From Faecimorpha stercoravium (GTDB lineage: Bacteria; Bacillota; Clostridia; Lachnospirales; Bianqueaceae), in the NCBI GenBank assembly GCA_018712555.1, contig DVGT01000074.1, positions 96,155 to 160,154 on the forward strand: a stretch of DNA of 64,000 nucleotides, read 5' to 3'. Positions 43,143-51,861 of the stretch are shown here, piece by piece. The position numbers and the translations under genes were made by a program. Position 1 is the first letter of the stretch, and each line of letters starts with the position of its first letter. A model generated the notes under the pieces. The model was given only the letters and a program-made list of their open reading frames with translations. It was not told where the DNA came from and did not search any database.

Positions 43143-44428
43143 TGCAGAATCTTGTACAGAAGCGGAGGAGTAGATACCGGATCGTTCCCCATGGTAACCG
43201 CGCTGCAAAGGATCTCCTCTGCTGACGCAAACCGTTCCCTGCTGCTGGCCTCCATCCGAAAAAGGAGGTCTCCTCCTTCTATATATTCTCCTGTTTTATG
43301 CGCTACAAAAAGCCCTGCTAACGGATCAATCGAATCTTCCTTGCGCTTTCGTCCTGCTCCCAGTGTCATGACCGCGATCCCGATCTTCTCCGTGTCCATA
43401 TGTGTCACATATCCGCTCTTCCATGCGCGGATCTCCCGCGTGTACCCTGCCTTCTGTTCCAAGGCCGCATCCAGGTCTCCTCCCTGCGCACGAACCATTT
43501 GTTGGAACATCTCAAATGCCTGACCATTTTGCAGCACACCGAGGAACTCTTGCATGCAAGTCTCCCTATCCTTGTCACAACATAGAGCCCACATCGCGCC
43601 TCCCAATTCCGCACAGACCTCTGTCAGATCCTCCGGGCCTCTTCCGCATAGCGTATCGATAGCCTCTCGGATCTCACATAGGTTTCCTACGTAATGCCCC
43701 AGCGGAATCTCCATGCTGCTGATCACCGCCGCCATCTTGCGTCCCGCACTGCGACCAATATGGATCATCTTCTGCGCTAACTGGACGGCCGCCTCGGGTG
43801 TTTTCATAAACGCGCCGCTGCCATAGGTCACATCCAGTACAATCCCCTGATTTCCTACCGCCAGCTTCTTACTCATAATACTAGCCGCAATCAAAGGCAC
43901 ACTATCCACCGTTGCGGTCAGATCTCGCAGCGCATAGATTTTTTTATCAGCAGGCGCCAGATCTTCGCTCTGTCCTAGGATACATACACCAATTCGATTG
44001 ACCTGTGCCACAGCCTCTTCTGTCGATAGCGCCGTCCGAAATCCCGGGATCGATTCCAGTTTGTCAATCGTTCCCCCTGTATATCCCAGGCCCCGGCCGC
44101 TCATCTTCATCATCCGACCTCCCAGCGCCGCAATGGCCGGAGCCAACACAAGCGTTGTCTTATCGCCTACGCCTCCTGTACTATGCTTATCTACGGTAGG
44201 GCCTTCTATTCCCGCAAGATCTACCTGCGCACCGGATGCGCGCATGATCTGTGTCATCGCCTCTGTTTCCTGATCGGTCATACCTCGCAGACAGACGGCC
44301 ATCAGGAATGCTGCCATCTGATAATCCGGTATTTCCCCTTGTACATATCCATCGATTAGGAAATGGAGCTCTTCCTGGCTCAGCACTTCCCCTCTCTTCT
44401 TCTTTTCCAACAGATCATAGGCTCTCAT
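43139..44428 (-). CDS. pdp: Pyrimidine-nucleoside phosphorylase
   Basis: 429 residues from ATG 44428 (GGAGGAGTCCA upstream). It cleaves uridine, deoxyuridine or thymidine with phosphate to the base and (deoxy)ribose 1-phosphate. The DKHSTGGVGDKTTL phosphate-binding loop, MSGRGLGYTGGTIDKLESI, and SIMSKKLAVG match the family. Overlaps cdd by 14 bp. Last gene of deoC-deoB-cdd-pdp. DeoA versus Pdp specificity cannot be decided; Pdp is usual in Firmicutes. Confidence 0.96.
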   Translation of the reverse strand: MRAYDLLEKKKRGEVLSQEELHFLIDGYVQGEIPDYQMAAFLMAVCLRGMTDQETEAMTQIMRASGAQVDLAGIEGPTVDKHSTGGVGDKTTLVLAPAIAALGGRMMKMSGRGLGYTGGTIDKLESIPGFRTALSTEEAVAQVNRIGVCILGQSEDLAPADKKIYALRDLTATVDSVPLIAASIMSKKLAVGNQGIVLDVTYGSGAFMKTPEAAVQLAQKMIHIGRSAGRKMAAVISSMEIPLGHYVGNLCEIREAIDTLCGRGPEDLTEVCAELGGAMWALCCDKDRETCMQEFLGVLQNGQAFEMFQQMVRAQGGDLDAALEQKAGYTREIRAWKSGYVTHMDTEKIGIAVMTLGAGRKRKEDSIDPLAGLFVAHKTGEYIEGGDLLFRMEASSRERFASAEEILCSAVTMGNDPVSTPPLLYKILH

Positions 44429-44834
44429 TGGACTCCTCCATTTCAAACGCTGCCGGCAGCATCTCTCGCACCGACCATTCTTTCCACTCTCCGTCACTGT
44501 TTCCGGTAATCACCCTCGTATTCTCGTCGGAAAACTCGGCAATCACCTGCCTGCAAGCACCACAGGGAGAACAGCTGGCTCGAAACGCACCGCCTTCTTC
44601 TCGTCCTGCAATCGCAATCGTATCAATCCGGCGCTTTCCCTCCGATACCGCTTTCCCAATCGCGACTCGCTCTGCACACATACAAAGCCCGTAGGAAGCG
44701 TTCTCCACATTGCATCCCGTATAAATACTTCCGTCTGCGCACAATACCGCAGCCCCCACCAAAAAATGTGAATAGGGCGCATACGCGTACTGACTGGCCT
44801 CTTCTGCCTTCTTCAGCAATTCCTGTTCTCTCAT
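44415..44834 (-). CDS. cdd: Cytidine deaminase
   Basis: 139 residues. The ATG at 44834 is preferred to 44840: GGAG is 8 bp away and it gives an ATGA overlap with deoB. Zinc ligands C53 (in CAERVAIG, with catalytic E55) and C91/C94 (SPCGACRQV); CNVENASYG contacts the nucleoside. It deaminates (deoxy)cytidine to (deoxy)uridine for the next enzyme, Pdp. Confidence 0.96.
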   Translation of the reverse strand: MREQELLKKAEEASQYAYAPYSHFLVGAAVLCADGSIYTGCNVENASYGLCMCAERVAIGKAVSEGKRRIDTIAIAGREEGGAFRASCSPCGACRQVIAEFSDENTRVITGNSDGEWKEWSVREMLPAAFEMEESNESL

Positions 44835-46006
44835 GGCCATATCTCCGCAAAGGATTCGCCCTGGATTCCCTCTGAAATCCCAAACCAGGCGGCAATCGTT
44901 CGTCCCAGATCGGCGAAGCTCTTTCGTATTCCGATCGGCCGCGGCGGCAACTCTTTAGAATAAATACATACCGGCACATATTCCCGGCTGTGATCTGTAC
45001 TCGGGGTTCCCGGATCGCAGCCATGATCTGCCGTAATGACCAGACAGTCCCTCTCTCCCAGTCTAGGCAGAAAATCTCCCAACCACCGATCAAACTCTGT
45101 CAGTGCCCCGGCATAGCCTGCCGGATCGTTTCGATGTCCATACAGCATATCAAAATCCACCAGATTCGTGAAACATAAACCATGGAAGTCTTCCTTTAGG
45201 CAACTCTCCGTCATCGCCATTCCTTCTGCATTATTCTGTGTGACGTGCGGCGCATCAAATCCGACACCCGCGAAGATATCATAGATCTTACCTATCGCGA
45301 TGGTATCCAGCTGATTCATCTGCAGAAGCTTTGGCAAAACCATTCCTCCTGGCTTCAATGAAAAATCATGCCGACGGCTCGTACGATAAAAAGAGGGGGC
45401 TTCCCCGGCAAAGGGTCTTGCAATCACACGCCCCACCCCATAAGGCCCCTGAAGAATCTTTCTGGCCTTTCGGCAGGCTTCGTACAGTTCTTCCACACTC
45501 ACAACTTCCTCATGCGCAGCCAGCTGAAACACACTATCCGCCGACGTATACACGATCCATTTTCCCGTACGGATATGTTCCTCACCGTAGTCTGCGATCA
45601 CCTGCGTACCCGAGTATGGACGATTACAGAGCACGCCCCGGCCGGTTGCCTCTGTAAAAGCCCGAATGACCTCATCCGGAAATCCTTGTGGAAAGACGGG
45701 CATAGCCTCCTGAGAAACAAGCCCCGCGAGTTCCCAATGTCCCGTCGTCGTATCCTTTCCCTTGGAAGCTTCTGCCATCTTTCCATAGGATCCCCAAAGT
45801 TCCGTCGTCATCTCCCTCGGCTGACAGCTAATATCCGGGATCCGATACAATCCCATACGAGTCAGATTGGGAATCTTCAGATTCTCGCAGGCAGTCACCG
45901 TGCGCAGCGTATGACTGCCGATATCTCCGTACTCTCCCGCATCCGGCGCTTCCCCGACGCCAAAACTATCCAATACAATCAAGAAAACCCGCTGTATGTC
46001 TCTCAT
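44831..46006 (-). CDS. deoB: Phosphopentomutase
   Basis: 391 residues, alkaline-phosphatase superfamily. The metal site LIVLDSFGVGEAPDAGEYGD with D12 is at the N-terminus, GKDTTTGHWE carries the phosphothreonine, and ITADHGCDPGTPSTDHSRE binds metal near the C-terminus. It converts (deoxy)ribose 1-phosphate to the 5-phosphate. Start follows AAGGAGACAGAGT. Confidence 0.97.
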   Translation of the reverse strand: MRDIQRVFLIVLDSFGVGEAPDAGEYGDIGSHTLRTVTACENLKIPNLTRMGLYRIPDISCQPREMTTELWGSYGKMAEASKGKDTTTGHWELAGLVSQEAMPVFPQGFPDEVIRAFTEATGRGVLCNRPYSGTQVIADYGEEHIRTGKWIVYTSADSVFQLAAHEEVVSVEELYEACRKARKILQGPYGVGRVIARPFAGEAPSFYRTSRRHDFSLKPGGMVLPKLLQMNQLDTIAIGKIYDIFAGVGFDAPHVTQNNAEGMAMTESCLKEDFHGLCFTNLVDFDMLYGHRNDPAGYAGALTEFDRWLGDFLPRLGERDCLVITADHGCDPGTPSTDHSREYVPVCIYSKELPPRPIGIRKSFADLGRTIAAWFGISEGIQGESFAEIWP

Positions 46007-46022
46007 ACTCTGTCTCCTTATC

Positions 46023-46691
46023 TTATAATAATGCCTTTCCTACAATCGCTTTAATTAATGAACTGGTTCCCAGCCGATCGGCTCCCGCTCCTAACATCCA
46101 GACCGCATCAGCAATCGAGCGAATACCGCCGGCGGCTTTTACCTGTACATACGGACTTACATATTTTCGGAGTAATGATACATCTTCCGGTGTCGCCCCC
46201 TCTTTAGAGAACCCCGTCGATGTTTTAATGAAATCGGTTCCTGACTCTGACACAATGTCACACATTTTAATTTTCTCGTATTCGTTTAATAAACAGGTCT
46301 CGATAATCACTTTCAGCACTTTTTCTCCGCATATAGAACGGATGTTTCGTATTTCCTCCAATAACTCAGCATATTTTTTCTCTTTCACCCATCCGATATG
46401 AATGACCATGTCCACCTCATCCGCACCGTCCCGAAGTACCTGCTCTGTCTCAAAACACTTGACCGATGTCGTTTGATACCCGTTTGGAAAACCGACGACC
46501 GTACAAATCCTCAGATCGTTTTCCTCCTGGCTTCTCCACTTGGCAGCGCTCTTCACGAAGGAAGGCGGGATACAGGCCGTAGCGGTTCTGTACTTTACTG
46601 CCTCTTCACAAACCTTCTTCACTTCCTCCCATGTACACTCCGGTTGTAATATCGTATGATCAATCTTTCCACATATCTCCTGCACATTCAT
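46023..46691 (-). CDS. deoC: Deoxyribose-phosphate aldolase
   Basis: 222 residues, class I aldolase. Schiff-base K156 is in GTDFIKTSTGF; D94 in DEVDMVIHIG and the second lysine in VKAAGGIRS are present. It splits deoxyribose 5-phosphate into acetaldehyde and glyceraldehyde 3-phosphate. First gene of the deo operon, with the promoter at 46721-46748; no DeoR-type regulator is adjacent. Confidence 0.97.
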   Translation of the reverse strand: MNVQEICGKIDHTILQPECTWEEVKKVCEEAVKYRTATACIPPSFVKSAAKWRSQEENDLRICTVVGFPNGYQTTSVKCFETEQVLRDGADEVDMVIHIGWVKEKKYAELLEEIRNIRSICGEKVLKVIIETCLLNEYEKIKMCDIVSESGTDFIKTSTGFSKEGATPEDVSLLRKYVSPYVQVKAAGGIRSIADAVWMLGAGADRLGTSSLIKAIVGKALL

Positions 46692-46720
46692 GGCAGACGT
46701 ACCTCCTCTTTTCTTTCTAT

Positions 46721-46748
46721 TTTATACTCTTTACCCGGATAAAGTCAA
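46721..46748 (-). promoter_or_regulatory. Promoter of the deo operon
   Basis: Minus strand TTGACT (46748-46743), 16 bp, TATAAA (46726-46721). It is back to back with the gltA promoter, 36 bp apart. Confidence 0.65.
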
Positions 46749-46784
46749 TCGGAATAAAAATTAAAAAAATCTTTCAAAAAACTC

Positions 46785-46813
46785 TTGTATAATTTTCCCG
46801 TTTATGCTATACT
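46785..46813 (+). promoter_or_regulatory. Promoter of the glutamate synthase gene
   Basis: TTGTAT (46785-46790), 17 bp, TATACT (46808-46813). Confidence 0.7.
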
Positions 46814-46861
46814 TTATTTATCGGATTTGTTCAAGATGACGACCGGAAGGAGGAGCCAAAA

Positions 46862-48163
46862 ATGCCAGATCTTATCACAGCAGAAGCGAATCGCTGTTTG
46901 AATTGTAAAAAGCCTCGCTGCATGGAAGGGTGTCCTGTACATACCCCGATTCCCAAAGTGATTTCACTGATGAAATCCGGAGAAGTGCGGAAGGCGGGCA
47001 AGATACTCTTCGCGAACAATCCTCTTTCTCTAGTATGTGCTTATGTATGTCCGCATGAGAATCAATGTGAGGGCCATTGTGTATTGGGGATCAAAGGAGA
47101 ACCTGTTCATTTCAGTAAAATCGAGCGGTATATCTCGAATTTATATTTGGATGCATTGGTTCCGCCCCCTCGTATTATTGATCCATGCCGCCGCGTCGCC
47201 ATTATTGGTACTGGACCCGCCGGCATCACTATCGCGGTAATTCTTGCGAAACGTGGATATAATATCACGATGTTCGAGAGTCATGACAAGATCGGTGGCG
47301 TATTACAGTATGGAATCCCTGGTTTCCGTCTTCCTAAGGATATCCTGGAGAGATTGTATACGAAGCTGATTCATATGGGAATTAAGATTCGTCCCAATAT
47401 TTTGGTAGGAACCACCATCACCATTGATGATTTATTTAATGACGGTTATAAAGCTGTTTTCATCGGAACCGGCGTATGGCGCCCCCGTTCTTTAGGAATC
47501 AAAGGACAGACCCTTGGCAATGTACACTTTGCGATCGACTACCTGAAGGATCCTTCTTCCTTCCGTCTCGGCAAGAAGCTTTGTATCATTGGTGCCGGAA
47601 ATGTGGCTATCGATGCAGCCAGAAGTGCGATTCGCCAGAATATCTGGGATGTGACCATACTCTACCGCGGTTCGCCAGATGATATGTCGGCTCTGCCGAG
47701 TGAAGTAGAATTAGCTAAGATTGACGGAGTACAATTTGAGTTCCAGAAAGAGCCTTATGAGATCACAGAGCATTCTGTCAAGTATCGTAAAACCACCTGG
47801 AATGAAGAGACCCAGAGCTGGGATGATATCCCCGGCACAGAAGGTGAATTCCTATGTGACAACGTGATCATCGCGATCGGCCAGGGTCCCCGTCATCTCA
47901 TCGTCAATAGTACGCGCGGTATTGATGTCAATAACCGCGGTCTCGTTGAAACCCACGAAGACGGCAGTACCACCCGTCCTGGTGTATTCTCTTCCGGTGA
48001 TGTTGTGACCGGAGCCAAAACCGTGGTACAGGCTGTACGCCAGTCCAAGATGGTGGCAGATGCTATTGATGAGTATGTCACCAACTATGTAGCCGGAGAA
48101 CGGGCCCGTAAGGGCGAGATTGATCCTCTGGAAGGTGTGGAACAGCCTCAAGATCCTGAATAA
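46862..48163 (+). CDS. gltA: NADPH-dependent glutamate synthase, small-subunit-like (homomeric type)
   Basis: 433 residues. The N-terminal ferredoxin-like part has C12, C15, C20, C24 (CLNCKKPRCMEGC) and a second set (CAYVCPHENQCEGHC). FAD-binding IIGTGPAGITIA follows, then NADPH-binding IIGAGNVAIDAARSA near 240. In Clostridia and Thermococcales this protein alone is annotated GltA; the same fold is shared with NfnB and dihydropyrimidine dehydrogenase parts. No NfnA (ferredoxin-NADP reductase) gene precedes it, which argues for glutamate synthase, or an electron-transfer partner encoded elsewhere. GGAGGA ribosome site. Confidence 0.9.
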   Translation: MPDLITAEANRCLNCKKPRCMEGCPVHTPIPKVISLMKSGEVRKAGKILFANNPLSLVCAYVCPHENQCEGHCVLGIKGEPVHFSKIERYISNLYLDALVPPPRIIDPCRRVAIIGTGPAGITIAVILAKRGYNITMFESHDKIGGVLQYGIPGFRLPKDILERLYTKLIHMGIKIRPNILVGTTITIDDLFNDGYKAVFIGTGVWRPRSLGIKGQTLGNVHFAIDYLKDPSSFRLGKKLCIIGAGNVAIDAARSAIRQNIWDVTILYRGSPDDMSALPSEVELAKIDGVQFEFQKEPYEITEHSVKYRKTTWNEETQSWDDIPGTEGEFLCDNVIIAIGQGPRHLIVNSTRGIDVNNRGLVETHEDGSTTRPGVFSSGDVVTGAKTVVQAVRQSKMVADAIDEYVTNYVAGERARKGEIDPLEGVEQPQDPE

Positions 48164-48221
48164 TCTTATTTTTGTATATCTCCTCTTTTCTTACTTTCTT
48201 TTTATCTTTTCCTTTTATTTG

Positions 48222-48247
48222 GGGCGCTTCTGCGCCCTTCTTTTTTT
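48222..48247 (+). terminator. Terminator of gltA
   Basis: GGGCGC-TTCT-GCGCCC (48222-48237) followed by TTCTTTTTTT. A long pyrimidine-rich stretch precedes it. Confidence 0.9.
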
Positions 48248-48259
48248 GCCGAAAATCCC

Positions 48260-48288
48260 TTGCGAGGCGCATACAATCGTGCTATAAT
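48260..48288 (+). promoter_or_regulatory. Promoter of the DUF5721-htpG-trpS unit
   Basis: TTGCGA (48260-48265), 17 bp, TATAAT (48283-48288). Confidence 0.75.
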
Positions 48289-48320
48289 GTTTTCTGTACA
48301 ATTTGAGAAAGGGGTATTCC

Positions 48321-48788
48321 ATGGTTACACTCACACTATCCAATGTGAAAGATTTCATGAACCGGCTGTTGCTGACCCCCACCTTTGATGATTGGGGCTT
48401 CCAGGGCGCTGAAGTCATTGCGCTTACGCAGTATTCCATAGCAGGCACCCTAAACGCTCGGTACCTGAGCGAAGCAGAACGGGCCTCTCGTAAGACAGAA
48501 GGACTCCTGTTCAGCGAAGTACGCAAGGTTCTGGCGAGCATCATCAAGGCAGGCCGCACTCCTTCCCTGATGAAACTGGTACTGGTCTGTCCGGCTTCTC
48601 TACTGGACGGTCATACCTCCATCGGTGCGGAATCTTATTTGATGACAATCCATTTTCAAGATGGAGTCCTAAAAGTCACTGGGGGCATATCCATGCGGGT
48701 CTTCTCCATGGATCGCAGTGACGCACAGTTCTGGGACGCTCATTTTCCCAAGGTACTATCTCGTCTGCAGATCGCTTTCGATCTGTAA
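48321..48788 (+). CDS. DUF5721-like protein of unknown function
   Basis: 155 residues from ATG 48321 (AAAGGGG upstream; the earlier start lacks a site). Contains SNVKDFMNRLLLTPTFDDWG at the N-terminus and a beta-rich core with LMKLVLVCPASLLDGHTS. It resembles the short DUF5721 proteins of Lachnospiraceae (recalled from layout, not searched). No catalytic motif. Co-transcribed with htpG (23 bp gap), which may hint at a role in protein quality control. Confidence 0.8.
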   Translation: MVTLTLSNVKDFMNRLLLTPTFDDWGFQGAEVIALTQYSIAGTLNARYLSEAERASRKTEGLLFSEVRKVLASIIKAGRTPSLMKLVLVCPASLLDGHTSIGAESYLMTIHFQDGVLKVTGGISMRVFSMDRSDAQFWDAHFPKVLSRLQIAFDL

Positions 48789-48811
48789 TCATACAAGGAG
48801 GCAATTTAGAC

Positions 48812-50692
48812 ATGCAAGAAAAGGGAAGTTTGTCTATACACAGTGAAAATCTATTTCCCATTATAAAAAAATGGTTATATTCTGATCAGGATATTTTTAT
48901 CCGTGAACTCGTTTCTAATGCGGCGGATGCGATCGCCAAGATGAAGAAACTGTCTTCTCTGGGTGAGGTGCAGTTGCCGGAAGGCGAGGAATTCTCCGTT
49001 CATGTGACGATTGATGCTGAAGGCAAGACGATCACCATTTCTGATAATGGCATTGGCATGACGGATGAAGAGGTACGCAAGTATATCAATCAGATTGCTT
49101 TCTCCGGCGCCGCTGAATTCTTGGAAAAGTATAAGGATGCATCCGAAGATCCTATCATCGGTCACTTCGGTCTGGGTTTCTATTCCGCATTTATGGTGGC
49201 GAACCTGGTAGAGATCCATACTCTTTCGTATCAGGAAGGGGCCAAGGCCGTTCTGTGGAGCTGCGACGGCAGTTCTTCTTATGAAATGAACGAGGGTTCC
49301 CGCACACAGCGCGGTACCGACATCATCCTTCATGTCAATGAGGATGGCGAGAAGTATCTCAATACCTGGGATCTGCGCAATATCTTGAATAAATACTGCT
49401 CGTTCATGCCTGTACCCATCTATCTGTCCAATCCTGCCGAAGAAAAGAAGGCTGAGGAAGAAGCGGCTAAGAATCGTAAAGATTCCGATCCGGTACCGGA
49501 GAAAAAGGCACCGGAACCCATCAATGATATCCACCCGCTTTGGGCTAAGAATCCGAAGGACTGTACCGATGAAGAATATAAAGAATTCTATCACAAGGTC
49601 TTCATGGATTATCGGGAGCCTCTGTTCTGGATTCATTTGAACATGGACTATCCTTTCCATTTGCAGGGCATTCTGTACTTCCCCAAACTGGGCAATGAAT
49701 TTGAATCTGCCGAGGGACAGGTAAAGCTGTACTGCAATCAGGTCTTTGTAGCGGATAATGTAAAGGAAGTCATTCCTGAATTCCTGCTTTTACTCAAGGG
49801 TGCGATCGATTGTCCGGATATTCCGCTGAATGTATCTCGAAGCTTCTTGCAGAATGATGGCTATGTCCGCAAAATTTCCGACTACATTACTCGTAAAGTC
49901 GCTGATAAACTGAAGTCCCTCTTCACTTCCCAGCGGGAAGACTATGAGAAGTATTGGGATGATATTCATCCTTTCATCAAGTATGGCTGCCTGCGTAACG
50001 ACAAGTTCCTGGAGCGTGTGAATGGCTGTATTATCTATAAATCCGCCATATCTCAGAAATATGTCACCTTAGATGAGTATCTGGACGCTGCCAAGGAAAC
50101 CCATGAAAATAAAGTGTTCTACACCACTGACGCTCGCCAGCAGGCTCAGTATATTGATGCTCTTTCCGGTCAGAACATCGACGTGCTGGTACTGGATACG
50201 ACCATTGATCCGCCGTTCATCTCCCAGGTGGAATCGAAACGGGAAGGTGTGAAGTTCTTCCGCGTCGATGCCAATCTGTCCGAAGCGTTGAAGGACGACT
50301 CTTTGGCAGAGGATGTGGAGCTGACCGAAAAGGCCGAGAAACTTTTCAAGGAAGCATTGGGAAATGATCAATTGAAAGTGCGTCTCGAGTCTTTGAAGGA
50401 TCCCAAGGTATCTGCCATGTTGGAAGTTTCCGAAGAAAGCCGCAGAATGCAGGATATGATGCGTATGTATGGCGGAATGGGAATGATGCCCTCTATGAAT
50501 GACGAGACACTGGTATTGAATGCGGCCAGTCCTGTTGTACAGAAGCTTCTGGCTTCCACAAATGAGGATCTTTCTAAAACCATTGCCGTACAGCTCTATG
50601 ACCTGGCTCGTATTTCCAGCCGTCCGCTGGAAGCTGGTGAACTCACCGCTTTCATCCAACGCAGTCAGGATCTGATGCAGAATCTTTTATAA
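48812..50692 (+). CDS. htpG: Hsp90-family chaperone HtpG
   Basis: 626 residues. The GHKL ATPase domain has NAADAIAKMKKLSSLGE, DNGIGMTDEEV and GHFGLGFYSAFMV. A charged Lys/Glu/Ala-Pro linker is at about 210-235. The middle domain carries the SRSFLQND segment and catalytic arginine region. The C-terminal dimerisation part ends with the MMRMYGGMGMMPSM segment. It is an ATP-dependent cytosolic chaperone. The start follows AAGGAGG. It lies between DUF5721 and trpS with tight spacing. No CIRCE element is seen upstream. Confidence 0.96.
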   Translation: MQEKGSLSIHSENLFPIIKKWLYSDQDIFIRELVSNAADAIAKMKKLSSLGEVQLPEGEEFSVHVTIDAEGKTITISDNGIGMTDEEVRKYINQIAFSGAAEFLEKYKDASEDPIIGHFGLGFYSAFMVANLVEIHTLSYQEGAKAVLWSCDGSSSYEMNEGSRTQRGTDIILHVNEDGEKYLNTWDLRNILNKYCSFMPVPIYLSNPAEEKKAEEEAAKNRKDSDPVPEKKAPEPINDIHPLWAKNPKDCTDEEYKEFYHKVFMDYREPLFWIHLNMDYPFHLQGILYFPKLGNEFESAEGQVKLYCNQVFVADNVKEVIPEFLLLLKGAIDCPDIPLNVSRSFLQNDGYVRKISDYITRKVADKLKSLFTSQREDYEKYWDDIHPFIKYGCLRNDKFLERVNGCIIYKSAISQKYVTLDEYLDAAKETHENKVFYTTDARQQAQYIDALSGQNIDVLVLDTTIDPPFISQVESKREGVKFFRVDANLSEALKDDSLAEDVELTEKAEKLFKEALGNDQLKVRLESLKDPKVSAMLEVSEESRRMQDMMRMYGGMGMMPSMNDETLVLNAASPVVQKLLASTNEDLSKTIAVQLYDLARISSRPLEAGELTAFIQRSQDLMQNLL

Positions 50693-50713
50693 AAATACAA
50701 ACGGGAGGCCCCA

Positions 50714-51802
50714 ATGAAAAAAATCATCTTAACAGGCGACCGGCCCACCGGGCGCCTGCATGTCGGACACTATGTCGGTTCTTTGAAGCGCCGCGTAGAA
50801 CTACAGAATTCGGGTGCATATGATCGTATCTTTATCATGATCGCAGATGCACAGGCACTGACGGATAATGCGGAACATCCGGAAAAAGTGCGGCAAAATA
50901 TCATAGAAGTCGCATTAGACTACCTGGCTTGCGGTCTGGATCCGGCGAAGTCTACGCTGTTCATCCAATCGCAGATTCCGGAACTGTGTGAACTCTCTTT
51001 CTATTATATGAATCTGGTCACGGTCTCTCGTTTGCAGCGAAATCCTACAGTGAAATCTGAAATCCAGATGCGCAACTTTGAAGCCAGCATTCCCGTCGGA
51101 TTCTTCACATATCCGATCAGTCAGGCGGCGGATATCACCGCATTTAAGGCGACAACGGTTCCTGTGGGCGAGGATCAGCTGCCTATGCTGGAACAGACTC
51201 GGGAGATTGTCCGTAAGTTTAATTCTGTCTATGGTGATACCCTGGTCGAGCCCGATGTGCTGCTGCCGGATAATAAGGCCTGCCTGCGCCTGCCGGGTAT
51301 CGATGGCAAGGCGAAGATGAGTAAATCTCTGGGAAACTGTATCTATCTTTCCGATCCAGAAGAGGAAGTCCGTCAGAAGATCATGTCCATGTACACGGAT
51401 CCGAACCATCTGAAGGTATCTGACCCGGGTCAGGTAGAAGGAAATCCGGTCTTTACGTATCTGGATGCCTTCTGCAAAGACGAATATTTCGCAGAATTTT
51501 CCTCCGACTACCAGAATCTGGACGAGATGAAAGATCATTATCGTCGCGGTGGTTTAGGCGATGTGAAAGTCAAGCGTTTTCTGAATCAGGTGATGCAGGC
51601 GGAACTTGCTCCCATTCGTGCCCGGCGTAAGGAATTTGAAAAAGACATTCCAGCCGTCTATGATATCTTGAAAAAGGGTAGCGAGACGGCTCGTGAAGTC
51701 GCGGCGCAGACGTTGAAGGAAGTTCGGCATGCCATGCGTATCGATTATTTCGAGGATCTGGAATTGATCCAGTCCCAGGCCGAAAAATTTAGTCAGCAAT
51801 AA
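50714..51802 (+). CDS. trpS: Tryptophanyl-tRNA synthetase
   Basis: 362 residues, class I synthetase. The HIGH variant is HVGH in GRLHVGHYVGSL (13-24) and the KMSKS loop is KMSKS near 196-200. It charges tRNA-Trp. Only 21 bp from htpG, so it is co-transcribed, and no T-box leader is present, unlike many Firmicutes trpS genes. GGGAGG ribosome site. Confidence 0.97.
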   Translation: MKKIILTGDRPTGRLHVGHYVGSLKRRVELQNSGAYDRIFIMIADAQALTDNAEHPEKVRQNIIEVALDYLACGLDPAKSTLFIQSQIPELCELSFYYMNLVTVSRLQRNPTVKSEIQMRNFEASIPVGFFTYPISQAADITAFKATTVPVGEDQLPMLEQTREIVRKFNSVYGDTLVEPDVLLPDNKACLRLPGIDGKAKMSKSLGNCIYLSDPEEEVRQKIMSMYTDPNHLKVSDPGQVEGNPVFTYLDAFCKDEYFAEFSSDYQNLDEMKDHYRRGGLGDVKVKRFLNQVMQAELAPIRARRKEFEKDIPAVYDILKKGSETAREVAAQTLKEVRHAMRIDYFEDLELIQSQAEKFSQQ

Positions 51803-51806
51803 GAGC

Positions 51807-51847
51807 CAAAAAAGGAGATACTTAACATAATGTATCTCCTCTTTTTT
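51807..51847. terminator. Bidirectional terminator (trpS and phosphonate operon)
   Basis: AGGAGATAC (51813-51821) with GTATCTCCT (51832-51840), T6 on the right and A5 on the left. Confidence 0.85.
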
Positions 51848-51861
51848 GCTTCTTTTTCACT

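Noticed and set aside
48875..49660. 261-residue frame antisense to htpG
   Set aside because: Shadow frame without motifs; htpG is certain.
50693..50713. T-box leader for trpS
   Set aside because: Only 21 bp separate htpG and trpS; no T-box sequence is present.
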